64,000 nt of DNA from Bacteroidota bacterium (GTDB lineage: Bacteria; Bacteroidota; Bacteroidia; Bacteroidales; UBA12077), in contig JAHLLG010000002.1 in the NCBI GenBank assembly GCA_020444275.1, positions 1,214,717-1,278,716 of the forward strand. Reading direction: 5' to 3'. Both the position numbers and the translations under genes were made by a program. A model generated the notes under the pieces. That model saw only the letters and a list, made by a program, of their open reading frames with translations, ran no database searches and was not told the DNA's origin. Below are positions 55,418-62,847 of the stretch, one piece after another (positions within the stretch are counted from its first letter, which is position 1; every line of letters begins with the position of its first letter).

Positions 55418-55774
55418 CAAGCGTTAAAACAGTTCTAATATCAACTGTATTGAACTTTAACAATTCTCCAAAATACTAGCTTTAAGATAATTATTACATT
55501 CAAAACAATTATATATAATTAAAGCTAATATATTACTTACTTATAAACATTGAGTCCATACACACGGAACTTAGCACTCTTGGTATTAAAAAATTTAGTC
55601 ATATATGTTATAATAGTTTCAGATCCAGATTGGACAAGAATGTGTTGAAAAACAGTTGAATGTGTTTGGATATGCTATAAAATTTTAACACCATACTCGT
55701 AACAGATTACTTTTAATAATGAAAAGTACTCTCATAAAGTTATTAATAATAAATTATATTTTAAAGGAGGTAAC
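55418..55774. other. Gene-free region upstream of the dehydrogenase
   Basis: 357 bp, very AT-rich, no frame or RNA recognised. It carries the promoter of the plus-strand dehydrogenase, but no clear Bacteroidota or Firmicutes box could be chosen. Confidence 0.4.
55764..55771 (+). promoter_or_regulatory. Perfect Shine-Dalgarno before the dehydrogenase
   Basis: AAAGGAGGTAACATG: an 8-base anti-16S match, AGGAGGTA, 3 nt from the ATG at 55775. Such sites are rare in this genome window and normal in Firmicutes. Confidence 0.85.
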
Positions 55775-56857
55775 ATGTCAAAAAAGATGAAAGCAGCATT
55801 ATGGTATGGACAGAAAGATATTAGATTAGAAGAAGTTGAAGTGCCAGCTGTTAGAGATGGAGAAGTGAAAATTAAAGTAGAGTGGTGTGGAATTTGCGGT
55901 TCCGACTTACATGAGTACTTGGCTGGACCGATCTTTATTCCTCAAGGAGAAGAACATCCTTTAACTAAAAAAGCAGCCCCTGTTATTCTAGGACACGAAT
56001 TTGCTGGAGAGATAGTGGAAGTAGCAGATGGAGTAAAAGATTTGGCTGTAGGAGATAAAGTTACTCTTGAACCAATTGTTGCTTGTGGAGAATGCCCACA
56101 ATGCAAGGAAGGAAATTATAATCTTTGCTCGAAATTAGGTTTTCATGGATTAGCTGGGGGCGGCGGCGGATTAGCTGAATATACAACATTTCCAGCAAAT
56201 ATGGTTCATAAATTACCAAAAGGTATGAGTACTAAAGAGGGAGCACTAATAGAACCTTTAGCAGTAGCGGTTCATTCTGTAAGAAAAGCCAGATTCTTAC
56301 AAGGAGAAACTGCAATTGTATTAGGAGCTGGTCCAATTGGCTTATCAACAATTCTTGCATTAAAAGCTGCTGGTGCAAAAGAGATTATTGCGATAGAACT
56401 AGCTAAGACACGTAAAGATTATGCAATAGAATTTGGAGCCGATATCGTATTAGACCCTACAGAAGTTGATGTATTAGCAGAGGTTAATAAATTAACTGAT
56501 AATCAAGGTGTAGATGTAGCCTTTGAAACTACAGGAGTACAAGCTGGTTTGGAAAGTGCAGTTGCTGCAACCGGAAGAAAAGGCAGAATAGTTGTAACTA
56601 GTATTTGGGAAGAAAAAATTAAGTTTGATTTAAATGACCTGGTATTGACCGAAAAAGAATTAATAGGAACAATAGCATATAGTCAAGGTGTATTCCCAGC
56701 TGTTATTTCCTTAATTGATGATGGTAGAATTGATGCCAAAAGAATGATAACTAAGGAGATAAAATTAGACCAGGTTGTTGATAAAGGTTTTGAAGAATTA
56801 ATTTCAAATAAAAACAAACATATAAAAATATTAGTTTCTCCTGAACAAAAAGATTAA
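55775..56857 (+). CDS. 2,3-butanediol dehydrogenase-type zinc alcohol dehydrogenase
   Basis: 360 residues, medium-chain dehydrogenase. Catalytic zinc ligands Cys41 (CGICGSD), His74 and Glu75 (GHEFAGE). Structural zinc Cys104, Cys107, Cys110 and Cys118 (CGECPQCKEGNYNLC). NAD-binding VLGAGPIGL near 180. The long loop HPLTKKAAPVILG is typical of (R,R)-butanediol/acetoin dehydrogenases. It is the only plus-strand gene in the 42.8-63.6 kb array and has a Firmicutes-type Shine-Dalgarno; recent transfer is likely. Confidence 0.93.
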   Translation: MSKKMKAALWYGQKDIRLEEVEVPAVRDGEVKIKVEWCGICGSDLHEYLAGPIFIPQGEEHPLTKKAAPVILGHEFAGEIVEVADGVKDLAVGDKVTLEPIVACGECPQCKEGNYNLCSKLGFHGLAGGGGGLAEYTTFPANMVHKLPKGMSTKEGALIEPLAVAVHSVRKARFLQGETAIVLGAGPIGLSTILALKAAGAKEIIAIELAKTRKDYAIEFGADIVLDPTEVDVLAEVNKLTDNQGVDVAFETTGVQAGLESAVAATGRKGRIVVTSIWEEKIKFDLNDLVLTEKELIGTIAYSQGVFPAVISLIDDGRIDAKRMITKEIKLDQVVDKGFEELISNKNKHIKILVSPEQKD

Positions 56858-56896
56858 AGATAAAGTATTTAGTTAAAAAAAACCTATAAATAAATA

Positions 56897-56937
56897 GGCT
56901 GTCCAAAAATTAGGGCAGCCTTAATTTTTATAAGATG
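56897..56937 (+). terminator. Terminator after the dehydrogenase
   Basis: AGGCTGTCC (56897-56905) pairs with GGGCAGCCT with one G-T pair, then TAATTTTTAT. The left arm shares AGGCTGTCCAAAAA with the ends of the MITE-like element at 20749. Confidence 0.7.
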
Positions 56938-56962
56938 AGTCAATTTGTTACTAGAAATGTAC

Positions 56963-57152
56963 CAGCTAACGCGCGTTTATAACGCGTGCAACCTTAAGTT
57001 AAATAGAAAGTGGAGAATTTAATAGAGTGCGTAGTAGAAAGCAGCGATATGATTTACGACGTAGGCACAGCCTACGCTGAACTGAGAAAAAGGGTTAATG
57101 ATATCTGCTTAAAAAACAGGTAAGCACGGACGACAAGTCCGCGCAAGCAGGA
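56963..57152. repeat. Intergenic repeat with a GCACGGAC module, copy 1
   Basis: Begins CAGCTAACGCGCGTTTATAA. It ends with a block of about 50 bp (57103-57152), GATATCTGCTTAAAAAACAG then GTAAGCACGGACGACAAGTC, that recurs almost unchanged at 61134-61183. 56858-57158 has no gene. Confidence 0.65.
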
Positions 57153-57158
57153 TAAAAA

Positions 57159-57749
57159 TTAATTCTTTTCTTTTAATAATCTATAAGTGATTCCAAAATT
57201 AAACTTCCAATGACCAAATGGATTGTCCACATCAACCATCTCTTCTTTACTGAAATCACTCCAATTATAAACAGCCTCAGCAAATATGCTCCATCCTTTG
57301 TTTTTAATAACATCACTGCCAATACCCAGAGAATATATAGTTCCCTTAATACTTTCTTTATGATAACGAACATCCCCAACGGTTTTCTCTTCCCACTTAA
57401 TCGATCCCAATCTTCCTAATAAATAAAAATTATCATGAATATATATATTAGACTCGAATCCAATATTTTTCATGTCATATTTTAATTCTCCCCCCTCTCC
57501 ATCGTAATCCTCTGAAGCTACAGAAATAGCATTACATTCTCCTTTGAAACTATCGTAAAAAATACCACCATAAAATGCATCTTTGAATCCTACCAGCCCC
57601 TTAAAATCAAAACCTTTGGGAGAATCATATATATCTTTTGCTTCATCATTTGTTAATTTAGTTAGTCCGTACCCTAATGATAACTTTAGCTGTGAAAAAC
57701 TTAAGTTTGCAATACTTAATAGGATAATTACAAAGAATATTTTTTTCAT
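57159..57749 (-). CDS. Outer-membrane beta-barrel protein
   Basis: 196 residues. Signal peptide (IILLSIANLSFSQ) and a series of amphipathic strands ending in aromatic residues (LKLSLGYGLTKL, FYGGIFYDSFKG, IYIHDNFYLLGRLGSI, WSIFAEAVYNW, HWKFNFGITYRL), giving an eight-strand barrel of the OmpA-barrel/OmpW size. Preceded by the 26-bp palindrome and -7 box shared with the FISUMP gene. Confidence 0.85.
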   Translation of the reverse strand: MKKIFFVIILLSIANLSFSQLKLSLGYGLTKLTNDEAKDIYDSPKGFDFKGLVGFKDAFYGGIFYDSFKGECNAISVASEDYDGEGGELKYDMKNIGFESNIYIHDNFYLLGRLGSIKWEEKTVGDVRYHKESIKGTIYSLGIGSDVIKNKGWSIFAEAVYNWSDFSKEEMVDVDNPFGHWKFNFGITYRLLKEKN

Positions 57750-57815
57750 ATTAGAATTAAAATTTTGGTTAATAAATTAATATTTCTGCATTGATTTCGT
57801 ATGATAACTGAAATT

Positions 57816-57823
57816 CAAAACTA
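57816..57823 (-). promoter_or_regulatory. Putative -7 box of the outer-membrane protein gene
   Basis: Minus-strand TAGTTTTG, a perfect TAnnTTTG, 19 bp from the edge of the 26-bp palindrome and 67 bp from the ATG. Confidence 0.6.
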
Positions 57824-57841
57824 AATGATTAACCCTTAACA

Positions 57842-57867
57842 TAAAATACCCCCAAAGGGTGATTTTA
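57842..57867 (-). promoter_or_regulatory. LuxR-type operator candidate, copy 1
   Basis: 26-bp palindrome with arms TAAAAT..CCC and GGG..ATTTTA around CCAAA, identical at every base to 59855-59880. Confidence 0.75.
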
Positions 57868-58165
57868 TAATAGACGAAATGTGTAAACATACATAATTAA
57901 ATGAGATAGATATTTTACTACTAGTTTGTTATATATTTTTGCGATATTTTATTTCATAAATTAAGCTTTAACCAAGTTAAATTTATTTTATATAGGTATA
58001 GTATTATAAACAATTTGTTTATTGGAAAGAATTAAAAAGACAGTATCCAATTATAAAATGACAGAATATCTTTCTCAATGTCATGAGAATTTAAACCTTT
58101 TATAAAATTAAAATTGATTTAGAACTAACGATTATAATCTTACATGTTAATATACTGAAGAAGAA
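57868..58165. other. AT-rich gene-free spacer
   Basis: 298 bp between the palindrome and the FISUMP gene stop. No frame, hairpin or repeat of note. Confidence 0.4.
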
Positions 58166-59773
58166 TTATTCCGAATCTTTTATACAGCGAATTGTATACG
58201 CACCATATTTTCCATCCCAATTAGGACCGCCGGGAATTCCTTTTGAGTAATTTGAGCTCCCATCGAAATTACCAATAATTGCATAATTAATTTCTCCAGA
58301 ATTTCCTATTGTTAAAATTTCATGAGAATCTAAATATGCTCTACCTACAATTTGTGGAACATTTTCATTATACATACCATTAACAAAACATCCTACTCCA
58401 AAATTAAAACCTGATTCATTCGTTGGAGATGTATAGTATCCAAAAACTGTCTCAACATCTGGAAATTTACCTGCTCTAGATTGTAATTTTGTTCCAGCAT
58501 TCTCTATTCCTAAATAATCAACCAACTCTTTCCATTCTGCTGCTGTTGGAATATGCCAACCTTCTGGACAAACGCCTTGCACGACTTCTCCTGATGGAAC
58601 TAATGAATCAACATGATATCCTGTTGCAGCTGTCCATGTATAAGCTACTCCTGCAGATTCTTTTGATGTTTCTGATACTTCTGACCAATTATAAAACTTA
58701 TCATCTCCGTCATTATCTGTTCCTTCTGGCCAAAATTGATAGCCCTCTTCTGTTGGTTCATATTTCAAGTTTTCAGCAAACCAAGTTTGATTTCCTATTG
58801 TTATAATCCTATAAACTCTACCATCTCTTGGGTCTGTAAAAGTTTCATAGTCTGATTTCTCTGGTTCTACATAAAAATTATTGTAAGACCAATAATTCTC
58901 TCCATCTTCATATGCAACCCAAAGAAAATTTAAAACCATTGAACCATCTTCAAATATTTCTCCTGAAACAATATGATATCCTGGTCCTATTTCAGTTCCT
59001 ACATCTTCATAACCATAACCTGATTGATCTAAAAGTTGGTTTTTACCATCTAACTTTGTAAACCAAGGATTTACTTCTCCTTCAAAATAGATTGTGAATT
59101 TATTACCTAATCCTTCGATATTATAATTAACTCTTCTTGAATATTTTCCATTTTGATAACTTGACAAAATCTCTGATTCTGAAATATTACAAAGAAATGT
59201 TTTCCAGTTATAACCGAAAGTATAATCAAACCAACTCTCCTCTTCAAAATCTTTCACAATTCCATTGATTTTTACTTTATGATTTTCTTTTCTAAGAACT
59301 TCATAAACACCAGTTAAATCTATTGGATCATCACCTGTGTATATATCCATTTCATTTTCTGCTATTGCATTGGCAATTTCTGCTTTTGATATGAACAATT
59401 CTAAACCTTTTAATTCTGCATGTGTTCCAACAAGAACTTTTGATTTTGTTGCTTCTCCGAATTCATTTTTAACTGAGACTGAAACCGTATAATCTTTAGT
59501 TGTATCTGGAACGGTTATTTTTTTTGTTGAGGCATATTTAAAATCTTCCCAAAAGGGTGTTTCAATAACACCAGAACATTCCCACTTTATATTAGATACA
59601 TATTTTGATTGACTGGCGTCCAAAGCAAATTCACCTCCTTCTAATTTTGCGGTTGAAAGTTCTACAACTGGTTGTTTAACTTCTGTATTTGCAGGTTCTT
59701 CCTTTTCGCAAGAAATAAACCCAAGAAAAAGAATTAAAAATATAGCAGAAATAATATTATTCTTCATCTCCAT
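58166..59773 (-). CDS. Lipoprotein with FISUMP domain
   Basis: 535 residues. Lipobox GFISC (Cys at about 22) followed by EKEEP. A PKD/Ig-like domain occupies about 35-120 (VSVKNEFGEATKSKVLV), a unique beta region about 120-300, and a Fibrobacter-succinogenes-major-paralogous (FISUMP) domain from about 308 to the end, with GNQTWFAENL, CPEGWHIPTAAEWKELVDYL and GAYTIRCIKD. Probably surface-exposed. 125 bp downstream of the LuxR pair, with the palindrome between. Confidence 0.88.
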   Translation of the reverse strand: MEMKNNIISAIFLILFLGFISCEKEEPANTEVKQPVVELSTAKLEGGEFALDASQSKYVSNIKWECSGVIETPFWEDFKYASTKKITVPDTTKDYTVSVSVKNEFGEATKSKVLVGTHAELKGLELFISKAEIANAIAENEMDIYTGDDPIDLTGVYEVLRKENHKVKINGIVKDFEEESWFDYTFGYNWKTFLCNISESEILSSYQNGKYSRRVNYNIEGLGNKFTIYFEGEVNPWFTKLDGKNQLLDQSGYGYEDVGTEIGPGYHIVSGEIFEDGSMVLNFLWVAYEDGENYWSYNNFYVEPEKSDYETFTDPRDGRVYRIITIGNQTWFAENLKYEPTEEGYQFWPEGTDNDGDDKFYNWSEVSETSKESAGVAYTWTAATGYHVDSLVPSGEVVQGVCPEGWHIPTAAEWKELVDYLGIENAGTKLQSRAGKFPDVETVFGYYTSPTNESGFNFGVGCFVNGMYNENVPQIVGRAYLDSHEILTIGNSGEINYAIIGNFDGSSNYSKGIPGGPNWDGKYGAYTIRCIKDSE

Positions 59774-59829
59774 TTCTTTTAGGTTAATAATTAATTGTAC
59801 ATGTTATTATCAAATTATGAATTCCACAT

Positions 59830-59837
59830 CAAAATTA
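59830..59837 (-). promoter_or_regulatory. Putative -7 box of the FISUMP gene
   Basis: Minus-strand TAATTTTG, a perfect TAnnTTTG, 18 bp from the palindrome edge. Confidence 0.6.
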
Positions 59838-59854
59838 AAATATTATATACATAC

Positions 59855-59880
59855 TAAAATACCCCCAAAGGGTGATTTTA
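59855..59880 (-). promoter_or_regulatory. LuxR-type operator candidate, copy 2
   Basis: Exact second copy of the 26-bp palindrome at 57842-57867, between the LuxR genes and the FISUMP gene. Confidence 0.75.
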
Positions 59881-59897
59881 ATCTACTCTTTTTAGAA

Positions 59898-60611
59898 CTA
59901 TATTAATCTATAAGTATTTGCATATCGAATTAAATCGGATAAATGCTTTGCATCTAGTTTTTGGTTAATATGTTTTCGGTGGGTTTTAATCGTGTTGTTT
60001 GAAATAAATAATCTTTCACTAATTCCTTTATTTGAATACCCTAATCCAATTAGTTTTAGTATTTCTTTTTCTCTTTTGGTAAGAGCCATGAACTTTTGAA
60101 AGTTGTTATCAAAGAATTTGTTTTCTTTTAATATCCCATTCAATCTATAGGTAGTAATTTCTAATTTTGAGACAGGGTTGGAAATACAAATAAGTTCCTG
60201 ATTGCCTGGCAGTAACTTTACTTCGGTACAAAAAAGTTCAAAATTATGCTTTTTTGTTCTTCGTGTCTTTTGAAGGAATGAGAAAGTACTTTTTTGATCC
60301 AGTAGGGTTGAAAATTTAACCAGTGCTGAAAAAGATGTTTTCATGATAAAATCCAAGTCATTATAAACATCTCTTAATTCAAAGTAGTTATTTACCATTT
60401 CTTCATTAGTAAGTTCATACATATTGCAACCACTTGGGCTTACATAAGTCATTGCCATGTCAGGTATTCGATTTAGGTGTAAATAGCCTGGAATAATTTC
60501 GTCTAATTCATTTATGGTAAGTTCATTGTTTGATACTTTTTGCTCAATAGTAAAGATGTGCTTCCTATTTTGAATAAACAATTCCTTTTCGGTCATCCCT
60601 TTAATGCTCAT
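59898..60611 (-). CDS. LuxR-family regulator with PAS-like sensor region
   Basis: 237 residues. N-terminal region (15-160) resembles a PAS fold (AMTYVSPSGCNMYELTNEEM, ELFCTEVKLLPGNQELICI). A C-terminal LuxR HTH at about 170-237 has LTKREKEILKLIGLGYSNKG and NTIKTHRKHINQKL. No receiver domain. Its ATG overlaps the stop of the shorter LuxR gene (ATGA). Likely regulator of the two palindrome-bearing promoters. Confidence 0.9.
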   Translation of the reverse strand: MSIKGMTEKELFIQNRKHIFTIEQKVSNNELTINELDEIIPGYLHLNRIPDMAMTYVSPSGCNMYELTNEEMVNNYFELRDVYNDLDFIMKTSFSALVKFSTLLDQKSTFSFLQKTRRTKKHNFELFCTEVKLLPGNQELICISNPVSKLEITTYRLNGILKENKFFDNNFQKFMALTKREKEILKLIGLGYSNKGISERLFISNNTIKTHRKHINQKLDAKHLSDLIRYANTYRLI

Positions 60612-60919
60612 TCTTGTATAAATAATTTTATTAGTTGACTGATATCCTTTAGGTGAAGTTTTCTAAAAATATTTTTACGATGAGTTTTAACCGTCTCGTA
60701 TTTTATTCCTAAAGATTTAGCGATTTCTTTATTCTTGAAACCTTCTGATATTTTTATTGCAATCTGCTTTTCTCTTGCAGTTAACTTCGATATAATATCC
60801 TCACTGCTACTTTCATTCTTTTTAGGACTTACAATAAAATTACAAGGCAATATTTGATTTATTTCTGAAAGAGTCAGTTTCTCACCATTTAAAAGATTTG
60901 TAAGGATATCATTTTTCAT
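60608..60919 (-). CDS. Minimal LuxR-family regulator
   Basis: 103 residues: a short N-terminus (LTLSEINQILPCNFIVSPKK) and a full LuxR HTH (LTAREKQIAIKISEGFKNKE, TVKTHRKNIFRKLHLKDISQ). The N-terminal segment aligns with ELTINELDEIIPGYLHLN of the downstream paralogue, so it looks like the same protein with the sensor part missing. Translationally coupled to the 59898 gene. Confidence 0.88.
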   Translation of the reverse strand: MKNDILTNLLNGEKLTLSEINQILPCNFIVSPKKNESSSEDIISKLTAREKQIAIKISEGFKNKEIAKSLGIKYETVKTHRKNIFRKLHLKDISQLIKLFIQE

Positions 60920-61254
60920 AAAAAATTGCTTCTTAATTACTAATGTAACAATTTTTTATTAAAATATTAAACAAAACTTTGCGGCAATAGTATTTTGAAT
61001 CCACGCCTGAAAAATCGCCTTACTTATAACGAGCTTCGGTTTTAAGCTTGCGGAAGTAAGCGCAGCGTTCTCATGACTGAAAGGAGTAACTAAGCGAGTA
61101 AATTTGATTTTAAACTATTGGGTAATGGGCTGATGATACCTGCTTAAAAAACAGGTAAGCACGGACTACAAGTCCGCGCAAGCGGGAAAATAAAAACATA
61201 TATGAAAGGTTACTTACTTATATGTTTATTTTCTAGCAATTGAGTATGTAATTA
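60920..61254. other. Gene-free region holding the second GCACGGAC repeat
   Basis: 335 bp. Contains the repeat 61024-61190 and the promoter region of the LuxR pair (no clear box). No gene. Confidence 0.5.
61024..61190. repeat. Intergenic repeat with a GCACGGAC module, copy 2
   Basis: Begins TTATAACGAGCTTCGGTTTT (similar to 53013 onward: TAACG, GGTTTTAAGC, TGCGG). It ends with the module GATACCTGCTTAAAAAACAG then GTAAGCACGGACTACAAGTC (61134-61183), near-identical to 57103-57152. Confidence 0.65.
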
Positions 61255-61455
61255 TTAAAAATTTGTTATTTCGATTGGGTTACCGAAGATAAATTTATCT
61301 CCAATTTCCTGTTTTTTGCCAATTTCAATTATGCTATTCTCATTATTATAAGAATAAACAGATTTGCCCTTTATTGAGTTATCTGCATTTAGTAACTTAA
61401 AAGGACCTAAATCCTGTAAAACTGAATCGTCTTTATTTGAACTATATATTTCCAT
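61255..61455 (-). CDS. Small hypothetical protein
   Basis: 66 residues from ATG at 61455: MEIYSSNKDDSVLQDLGPFK and a beta-rich rest (SVYSYNNENSIIEIGKK). 71 bp downstream of the protease gene. Nothing recognised; it may be a short gene of that unit or a chance frame. Confidence 0.45.
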   Translation of the reverse strand: MEIYSSNKDDSVLQDLGPFKLLNADNSIKGKSVYSYNNENSIIEIGKKQEIGDKFIFGNPIEITNF

Positions 61456-61526
61456 AACAGATTGCAAATTTATACATATATTTAATCTAAATCAAATTAT
61501 TGTATATTATTAACATTTAACTAGCC

Positions 61527-62615
61527 TTAATTGTTGTCATATTCCCATTCACTTTTTACTTGAACGACATTAATTGCAATATTATTATCTGGTAATCTAT
61601 TCGAAAATATTTTACCATTAATCCTAAATTGACTATTACAATTTACAGACTCCACAGAGGCAATAAATAAATCATAATCGACAGCAGGAATTTGAACAAC
61701 TTGAATTTGTTGAAGTACATTATTATAAGCTTGTTGAAGTACCTTAGGCGGCAGATTTGCTGGTAGCTGAATTTGATTTACAGGACTTAACAATACTGAT
61801 GTTTGTGGATCATTTAATACAATTTGAAGAGGATTAAAAGGTTTGTTAAATTCCATTTCAGACTCAAAACTTAACATAACTTCGTGAAGTAATTGCTTTA
61901 GTTCATTATTAGGTTTTATAACAGGAAGTCCTATTTTTTTAGCTTCTGTCAAGCCAAGAGCATGACCATGATGATAAAATGATTTATTTAGTGTTTCTGC
62001 AATAGTTTTGGCTTTATTTGAATCACTCATATGCATATTTAATAATTTCTCTCCCATTGAAAATGCTAATTGAGAACTTCTTTTTGCAATACCAATTGGA
62101 ATAGATCCAACTTCCTTCGCAACTAATTCAAAAGATCTTTGAAGTTGTTCCTGATCAGAAACTCCAACATCTTCTTTAATGAATTCCAAATAATTTCTTA
62201 AATCTTCCGATCCAAAACGTATTTCCTTTTCTTTAGTTTTATGAGTTAACTGAGGATCTACAGGACCTAGATTTGAATATGGATGCATTATAATTTCATC
62301 TGCTCCTAATGAAATTAATGTTGCCGCACTATAAGCTGTATAGGGTAATAAAACCCCAAATTTTTTAAATCTTTCTCTAATTAGATTAACTATACGATAA
62401 GAGACAGTAGGATCACCACCATTACTAATTAATAACAAATCAACACTATCAACATCTTCAGATATTTTTGAAAGCTGTTTTAAAAAATGGGCAATTACAT
62501 CTGAAGCAATAGAAGCATTAGCATTATTTCTTATACTTGTAACATATGTAATCAAAGGTCTCTTTCGTATTTCAGAAATCTTCTTATATAGTTTTTTACG
62601 ATCTGTATAGTTCAT
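61527..62615 (-). CDS. ClpP/crotonase-fold serine protease (SDH_sah family)
   Basis: 362 residues from ATG at 62615; a longer frame to 62759 runs into an intergenic repeat and is rejected. The core has SVDLLLISNGGDPTVSYRIV, YTAYSAATLISLGADEIIMH (nucleophile Ser in YSAATL) and SNLGPVDPQL, matching the serine-dehydrogenase-proteinase family of ClpP-fold peptidases. The C-terminal 110 residues are extra. Soluble, cytoplasmic. Substrate unknown. Confidence 0.88.
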   Translation of the reverse strand: MNYTDRKKLYKKISEIRKRPLITYVTSIRNNANASIASDVIAHFLKQLSKISEDVDSVDLLLISNGGDPTVSYRIVNLIRERFKKFGVLLPYTAYSAATLISLGADEIIMHPYSNLGPVDPQLTHKTKEKEIRFGSEDLRNYLEFIKEDVGVSDQEQLQRSFELVAKEVGSIPIGIAKRSSQLAFSMGEKLLNMHMSDSNKAKTIAETLNKSFYHHGHALGLTEAKKIGLPVIKPNNELKQLLHEVMLSFESEMEFNKPFNPLQIVLNDPQTSVLLSPVNQIQLPANLPPKVLQQAYNNVLQQIQVVQIPAVDYDLFIASVESVNCNSQFRINGKIFSNRLPDNNIAINVVQVKSEWEYDNN

Positions 62616-62702
62616 GATAAAATATTTTAGGGTTAAACAAAGTGATTTTGAAATTACAAAAAAAATGAGACAAAAGAGAATTTTAAATAAAAAATTAAAC
62701 TC

Positions 62703-62790
62703 TTTGGCAGCAAAGCCGTTAATGTGTTTAAATTGAATCCTAATTTGCGCGAAATACAAAAGTGCGTTGGAAAATCTAAAATAATTTTCT
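62703..62790. repeat. Dispersed intergenic repeat, copy C
   Basis: TTGGCAGCAAAGCCGTTAAT, then TAATTTGCG and AAGTGCGTTGGAAAA: a divergent copy of 50353-50455. Confidence 0.6.
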
Positions 62791-62808
62791 TACGGGAGTG
62801 AATAGCAT

Positions 62809-62834
62809 CCCATATGCTTTGAGAACCTATGTTA
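62809..62834. repeat. attC-like terminal repeat, copy 5
   Basis: CCCATATGCTTTGAGAACCT then ATGTTAT, directly before the stop codon of the DUF4328 gene. Same end as 51920 and 55391. Confidence 0.55.
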
Positions 62835-62847
62835 TTTATGAATTATA

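Noticed and set aside
62616..62759. N-terminal extension of the ClpP-fold protease
   Set aside because: It would place the start inside the dispersed repeat at 62703-62790; the ATG at 62615 gives the expected protein.
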